DNA from: Branchiostoma floridae
Taxonomy: Eukaryota > Chordata > Leptocardii > Amphioxiformes > Branchiostomatidae
Reading direction: 5' to 3'
NCBI RefSeq assembly: GCF_000003815.2
Contig: NC_049988.1
Location: 7,996,698 to 8,060,697 of the forward strand
DNA length: 64,000 bases
Shown: positions 59,130 to 64,000 of the stretch, piece by piece
How positions within the stretch are numbered: the first letter of the stretch is position 1
Layout of the letters: every line of letters starts with the position of its first letter
Made by a program: the position numbers and the translations under genes
The notes under the pieces: generated by a model
Databases searched by the model: none
Seen by the model: only the letters and a program-made list of their open reading frames with translations
What the model was told of the DNA's origin: nothing

Positions 59130-61420
59130 TGTAACAACTTTAAAAGAAAACTAGTATTTCAACTTGATCTCATTTAACGCACACATCCATACTGTAAGCT
59201 ATCATAGAAATATGTCATCTACGCACAAAGGCAACAACAGCGTTGTAATGGGCCAGAATTCCAGGGATACATTCTGGCTTGCAACACCGGGGGTTCGTGA
59301 AATATATAGTCACGGATCGTGGCGACGGACACGTTACGGAATACGGACACCGAAAACTGGCGGGAAAAACGACAGGAAAAAAGGCACTTGGACTTGCATA
59401 ACAGCGTAGGGAGCGAACTTCACACTAACTTTAAGGGTCAGTGTAGTACATTATGTTTGGGGAAAACGGTAAAGGCAGTGTTGGCCATATTGGGGTTCTT
59501 TAAGATGGATAGTTAGTGATACCAGAAACATAGCACTAGTGACGCATGAAACATATTGCATGCTTTTGTAGGAAATGGATCGTATTTGAAATAATGTTCT
59601 TGAAGAATACTGATGGCTTTGTGTGTTTATTTTCTGTGTGATCATCTTGATGACATGCATGGCTAATTAAATTTCAAAAATACAAAAGCTATATATACAC
59701 ATGTAACACAAACAAACAAACACAGGCCCTCTAATTCCTCTAGTAAACCTCTCAGCTTATTTGGCCTATATATAATACCTTTATTGCAAATTCATACCCG
59801 AAGGCTAATTGCAAGTATACATGAGCATACAATATAATGATCAAAATGATAATAGGATATAGAATACAGAAATGAAATAAACGCAAAACGAAATAAAAGT
59901 CATAATCTAGTGCTACTACTAATTCAAAACGGTTGCTATTGATTTCTTTTCTGTGGGCAGTGGAGGATGAAATTGCCGACATTTTGGGAAATATATGCAT
60001 TGGGTGGTGTTATCAGAAATACAGCTTATAATACATCCCAAGCAACCCAAAGAGTATGAAATGTTAGAGACTTTCCCCAACCCCAAGCGAGCCTCAAGGG
60101 GAGGGTTTGGCAGGTTTTGGTGACCCGCATGGTGAGCCCATAAAATCTCACACGATATACTGACACAACTTAAACCATTATAGTGAATAAACACATACTT
60201 CGTCGAGCACATTGTAAGACAGAAGTAAGTCCCACATTTGCGAACTAATGACGTACTTAGGAAGTGTCTACTCTTGTTGCTAGGTAATTTCGTCATTATC
60301 TTCAAACATGGACGAAATTTAACAGAAGGCATACATAGGCCGCAGTGGGGGCTTGGGTAAAAGCCTCTCATACATGTAGCCCAAACTGCTTTCAACTTTT
60401 CGAATAGCTTATTTATCCCAACAGTAAAATATTCGATAGGTCATTCCTATTGGTCTGAAAAGGGCACTTGTTTTTCCACAAGGTAAAGATGGTGTTTTTT
60501 TCTACTCTCCGCCATTTTGTTCCATTGTCTTAGCGAAGAGGCATGGCGTCCACCTATCACTCTTCACCAGATCTACATGTGTTCCCATGAACTATATTTT
60601 TGACAAGTGAACCTATGTAAACCGCAGTGACCTTGAAGTAATAGGGCTATTCTTCGCCTACTATTACAGTTGAAATAACATCTTAGTAACGGATACCTCC
60701 ACATGTTTTGGACGGCAGGCCCAAAATGTTGCATGCACTTTATAACCCCTTTCCACTAGGACGGCGCTAAAATTTGACAGATCGTTCAACGCAGTGCATA
60801 GAAAAAGAAAGGGATCTTTCTTCCTCTTTGTGTGGTTTGTGTCTTTTCAGTCACACTTTTACATTTTGTATGATATGTCCAGTATGAAATTAAAGGTTAT
60901 AAACATACGTTTAAAGACGCATAGAGAGCGTGGCGTGATCACCGTCTAGTGGAAAGTTGACCTAAGAACAAGCGAGAATATAGTTTAACGTGACAAAGCA
61001 ATCTTCTTTTAGAGAATCGGATTGCTCGGCAAGACAATGTCTCTTAACAGTGCTAAGTGTAAAACATTAATTTTGTTTTGCAATATTCGGGTTTCCAGTA
61101 CTGGCATATCAAAGATGCTTACAAATCAGACATTCAGTAAGGCTTGTATTACGGTTTACAGCGATACTTAAATATCATACAATCCAAAACATGCGTTATC
61201 TTTGCATCGCTTATAATGGCAGTTGGTGACAATGCGACCCTTCAACCCGCCCAAAAAGCAAAGTGCCCAGAGGGTTTTTAATTGTGTTTTTGAATACCTT
61301 ACTGCACTCGCCCAAACTTTGTACAAAAGAATTCAAACGCTACAGAAATCGCGAATTTCCTTTCATTGTTGAAAATATATCCCAATTACAGTTCATAAAG
61401 GTGTTCAGTTAAGTTGGTGA
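59130..61420. other. intergenic, nothing recognised
   Basis: Possible poly(A) signals for the four-repeat gene are ATTAAA at 59666-59671 and AATAAA at 59876-59881 and 59892-59897. The 158-codon minus ORF at 59919-60395 has no recognisable domain and no splice context. Confidence 0.4.
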
Positions 61421-61429
61421 TAGTAAAAA

Positions 61430-61918
61430 TGACAGTTTTGTTCACAGAACGTAGATAACGAAGGACAAATGTCTTAATTGTGGTTTCACACAGGTCCCGC
61501 GGGTAAACGTGATTAGATATGTAGACCGAAAAGTTGTCAAACTTGTTTGTTGCACGTACCAATATCAGTCATTCGAGGGGGGTGAGCGAAAACTTTTATT
61601 TTCCCGCATTTGCCTAAAAACTTTGGTTAACTGTTTATTCTAACATATATAGCACTTGCATGACAGAAACCCCACATAATTTCCATCCTTTACATTTCTA
61701 ATGATATTTAGGTCAGAACTGATTTAACTTGAAACAAAAAGTTCGTGAGTCTACCCCCCAAACGGTACAGGAGTTGGACGATTCCTACGGTAGGTCAGAA
61801 GTGGTCTTTGTGCCACACTTTTTTCACAGAGACGCGTTGAGTGTCTCATTTCAAGACGAGCTGAAAGGAAGACCACGGGATCTTCTTGCGGCTCGGGGAA
61901 ACATCTTCGTCTCTGACA
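61430..61918 (+). promoter_or_regulatory. paralogous copy of the four-repeat gene's upstream region and 5' exon
   Basis: Ordered blocks match 56050-56561: GTTCACAGAACGTAGAT, AAAGTTGTCAAACTTG, CCCCCCAAACGGTACAGGAG, TTGGACGATTCCTACGG, GAGCTGAAAGGAAGA, GATCTT and CTGACAGTAAGTTG. The last keeps the splice donor (exon end 61918). No four-repeat coding exon is found between here and 64000, so the body of the paralogue would lie beyond the window or has been lost. Confidence 0.5.
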
Positions 61919-61919
61919 G

Positions 61920-63880
61920 TAAGTTGAATCCTATTGTCTTATCAGATCAACTGAGAGGATTTAGGCTGTAAAATTGTCGCCGTCGTTTGTCAAAAAAACA
62001 TACGTGACAAAAATGGCGGGTAGGTGGGCGTGTCAATACTTTCACTTGTACAGATTTTGTACGGGTGAGAGAAGCTCAATTCAATAACATAACTGAACTC
62101 TCTGCGCTCGTTTTGACAGCCAACCATGTATAAATCATCTTTGAATTCTTTTTGTGTACTGGAAAAACGTTTAGAGCAAAGTAAGGTGTGGTTTTTCCAA
62201 GTCATGCTTTTGTATGAAAGTGCGCGGAACGTTGTAGCTAAACTGGGAGCAAAAACGTCTTAAATTGATAATAAAAAGTTATAGGACAATAGAGGATAGA
62301 TTATGTCCGTTTTAACGCTGCTTTTTGAGACAAAGAGGTTGACTCTTGTATAAGGTGCCGTAGGTCATGTAATATAACCTTGAGGATTCTGTCTCAGATT
62401 GTCGTACAAAGTCTATACAATGGCACATATTATTCGCAGGGAATTTGAAAAACAAACAATTTTTACCTTTTTAACAGGAATAAACAAGAAATAAAAGGGA
62501 TGCATATTCAAGTAAAATGTCTGTAATCTACACACACTGCTGGCCAGTGCTGGGTAATAATCAACATTTCTATCTTGTTATCTATGTTTTGATATTTAAA
62601 AAAAATCAAACTCACAGCAGAATGACAGTATCCCATCATGTGCTGTTGTGGCCAATGAAATGTGTTTCTTAAATAGTTATACATGAAATACAGAATACAG
62701 AGTATGGTTTACTTGTCATAAAAAGCGTCTGACTTGTGCATCAGATGGTGTAAAAGGCATAAGGACATCCCTACAGAGTTTTGTTTACTTGCTTATCATC
62801 CGTTCGCTTCTATCTCTGGGGCCTCGTAGTTTATGATGTCTCTCGTATATTAACACCAATACAGCGAAGATTGTAGGTTTCTCAACACGGAGAATTACTT
62901 CACTGCTTCATTAGTAAGGCATATCGTGAATACTTAAATGGTTATACGTAACTGGGGCTTTTTACAACATGAAATGCTATCAAACCGCTTTTAAAACTAT
63001 TGCATCCGCGATTTTTCTACCACAATACAATACAATTATACAACTATGTCGCTAAGGATCGCACCAAGACCTACATCATATTTCTTACCAGGAGAAGATT
63101 GCTGATAAATATACACAGGGCATGCTGTTGAATTATTTCTGGCCCGTTCTGTGTTTTTGTTTTGTCTTTTATGCCGTACTTTTCGTTCCCCAAAAGTTAG
63201 GCAAAACTGCCCAGTCGGGCTCCTTTGTGAAAATGTTATCATCGGATAGTCGCACAGTTATTTCTGGGTGGGAATGACACGCCTTGGTCAAATCTAAATG
63301 GCGTTCATAGACAAGATCTGCTTCGACAGAATCTTCTGAATCTTCTTAACGATCATGTGTAGGTGGTCTTTATCGCCTGCTATTCCTTCTTCTTTGCTTG
63401 TAGTTCATCAGAAGCATGAAGGTGAAAATCCAGAAACAAAGCTTACAACTGTTAAAAGATACCACTTGGTACAATGAACATCACTATAGATTACACTGGA
63501 AAACAGCACGTGCACCCTACAGGCATCTGTTTTGTGTCGTTCGGCTTGCCTGAATATGTAGATGATTGAGACAATGCAAAACAAAACCTATCAAGAAACA
63601 CATCTGTAGTGCAGTCACTCGTTGACTTTGTATTTCGGCATGTTCCGTTTTGTTTACTTGACAAAGGTTTGTGTCAGGCACTATAGCCCATTTCTACACT
63701 ACGAGCACCCCTCCCCCTCTGAATACCTGTCATTATATATGCACAACAAAGTATGTCGCCCGACAACTTACCTGGCCACGAGGTTTGGAAATGTATAACT
63801 CAACAGGTTTAAAAGATAGTCAAATTAATTACAGGTACATTGTAGTTTCGGAATTTTTACCTTCATGTTTTGGGTCTGTT
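61920..63880. other. intronic or intergenic, nothing recognised
   Basis: An AAAATGGCGGGTAGGTGGGC block at about 62010 aligns with AAGATGGCAGGTAGC near 56740, extending the paralogy into the first intron. The rest is featureless to my reading. Confidence 0.4.
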
Positions 63881-64000
63881 TAACGTAAGAACTTCTTGAT
63901 GGATTGTGTTGATGTTTGGTGTATTTGGAGGGTTTTGTAAAGACGAAGGTCAAGGTCTAGTATAGGTCTCCTGACGGTTGACCTTAGTACTGCAGCAGAA
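63880..64000 (+). repeat. repeat family R copy, runs off the window
   Basis: TAACGTAAGAACTTCTTGAT, GGATTG..TTGGTGTATTTGG and TTGACCTTAGTACTGCAGCAG follow the order seen at 35408-35525. Confidence 0.6.

Noticed and set aside
59919-60395. 158-codon minus-strand ORF with several Cys
   Set aside because: There is no signal peptide, motif or splice context, and the composition shifts along its length; chance is likelier.
1-64000. CRISPR arrays, operons or prokaryotic genes
   Set aside because: No regular spacer-repeat array exists; genes have introns, long intergenic spacers and poly(A) signals, so a bacterial source is excluded.

Overview
This is eukaryotic, intron-containing, repeat-rich DNA. 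Five gene models or fragments are supported by GT-AG exon joins that preserve reading frame. The receptor type and the transposon mix (tRNA-head SINEs, LINE 3' fragments, Tc1, mariner and hAT remnants) suggest an invertebrate deuterostome, most likely an amphioxus (Branchiostoma). That assignment is inference; no species marker was tested. There are two assembly gaps: 164 N at 2488-2651 and 100 N at 49010-49109.

Layout. Bases 1-19000 hold no convincing host gene. They contain LINE 3' fragments, MITEs, a Tc1-like element with TA target duplications (9477-10881), simple repeats and a 155-bp tandem array (about 16010-17160) whose units look like exons. Bases 19193-20656 hold the last two coding exons and poly(A) signal of an unrecognised plus-strand gene. 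Bases 24890-32632 hold a complete six-exon rhodopsin-class receptor of 414 residues, closest by eye to kisspeptin receptors (GPR54), with SINE and LINE debris in its introns. Bases 33000-42400 are repeats: a pogo-like MITE, a 1.1-kb repeat, an internally deleted mariner, a 140-bp-arm inverted repeat and a hAT MITE. Bases 42484-44026 (minus) hold a two-coding-exon Rab9-like GTPase of 254 residues.

The right third carries two adjacent plus-strand genes for secreted, dibasic-rich precursors. The first (49891 to about 54758) encodes a long acidic granin-like propeptide ending in a small cystine-knot-like domain. The second (57407-58912) encodes four copies of a roughly 50-residue basic repeat, each preceded by Lys-Arg. 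Diverged copies of the second gene's upstream region and 5' exon recur at about 61430-61918, implying that a paralogue starts here and continues beyond the window. These precursor genes are the most novel content: I recognise neither family, and both look built for prohormone-convertase cleavage. No CRISPR array, rRNA or intact tRNA gene was seen.
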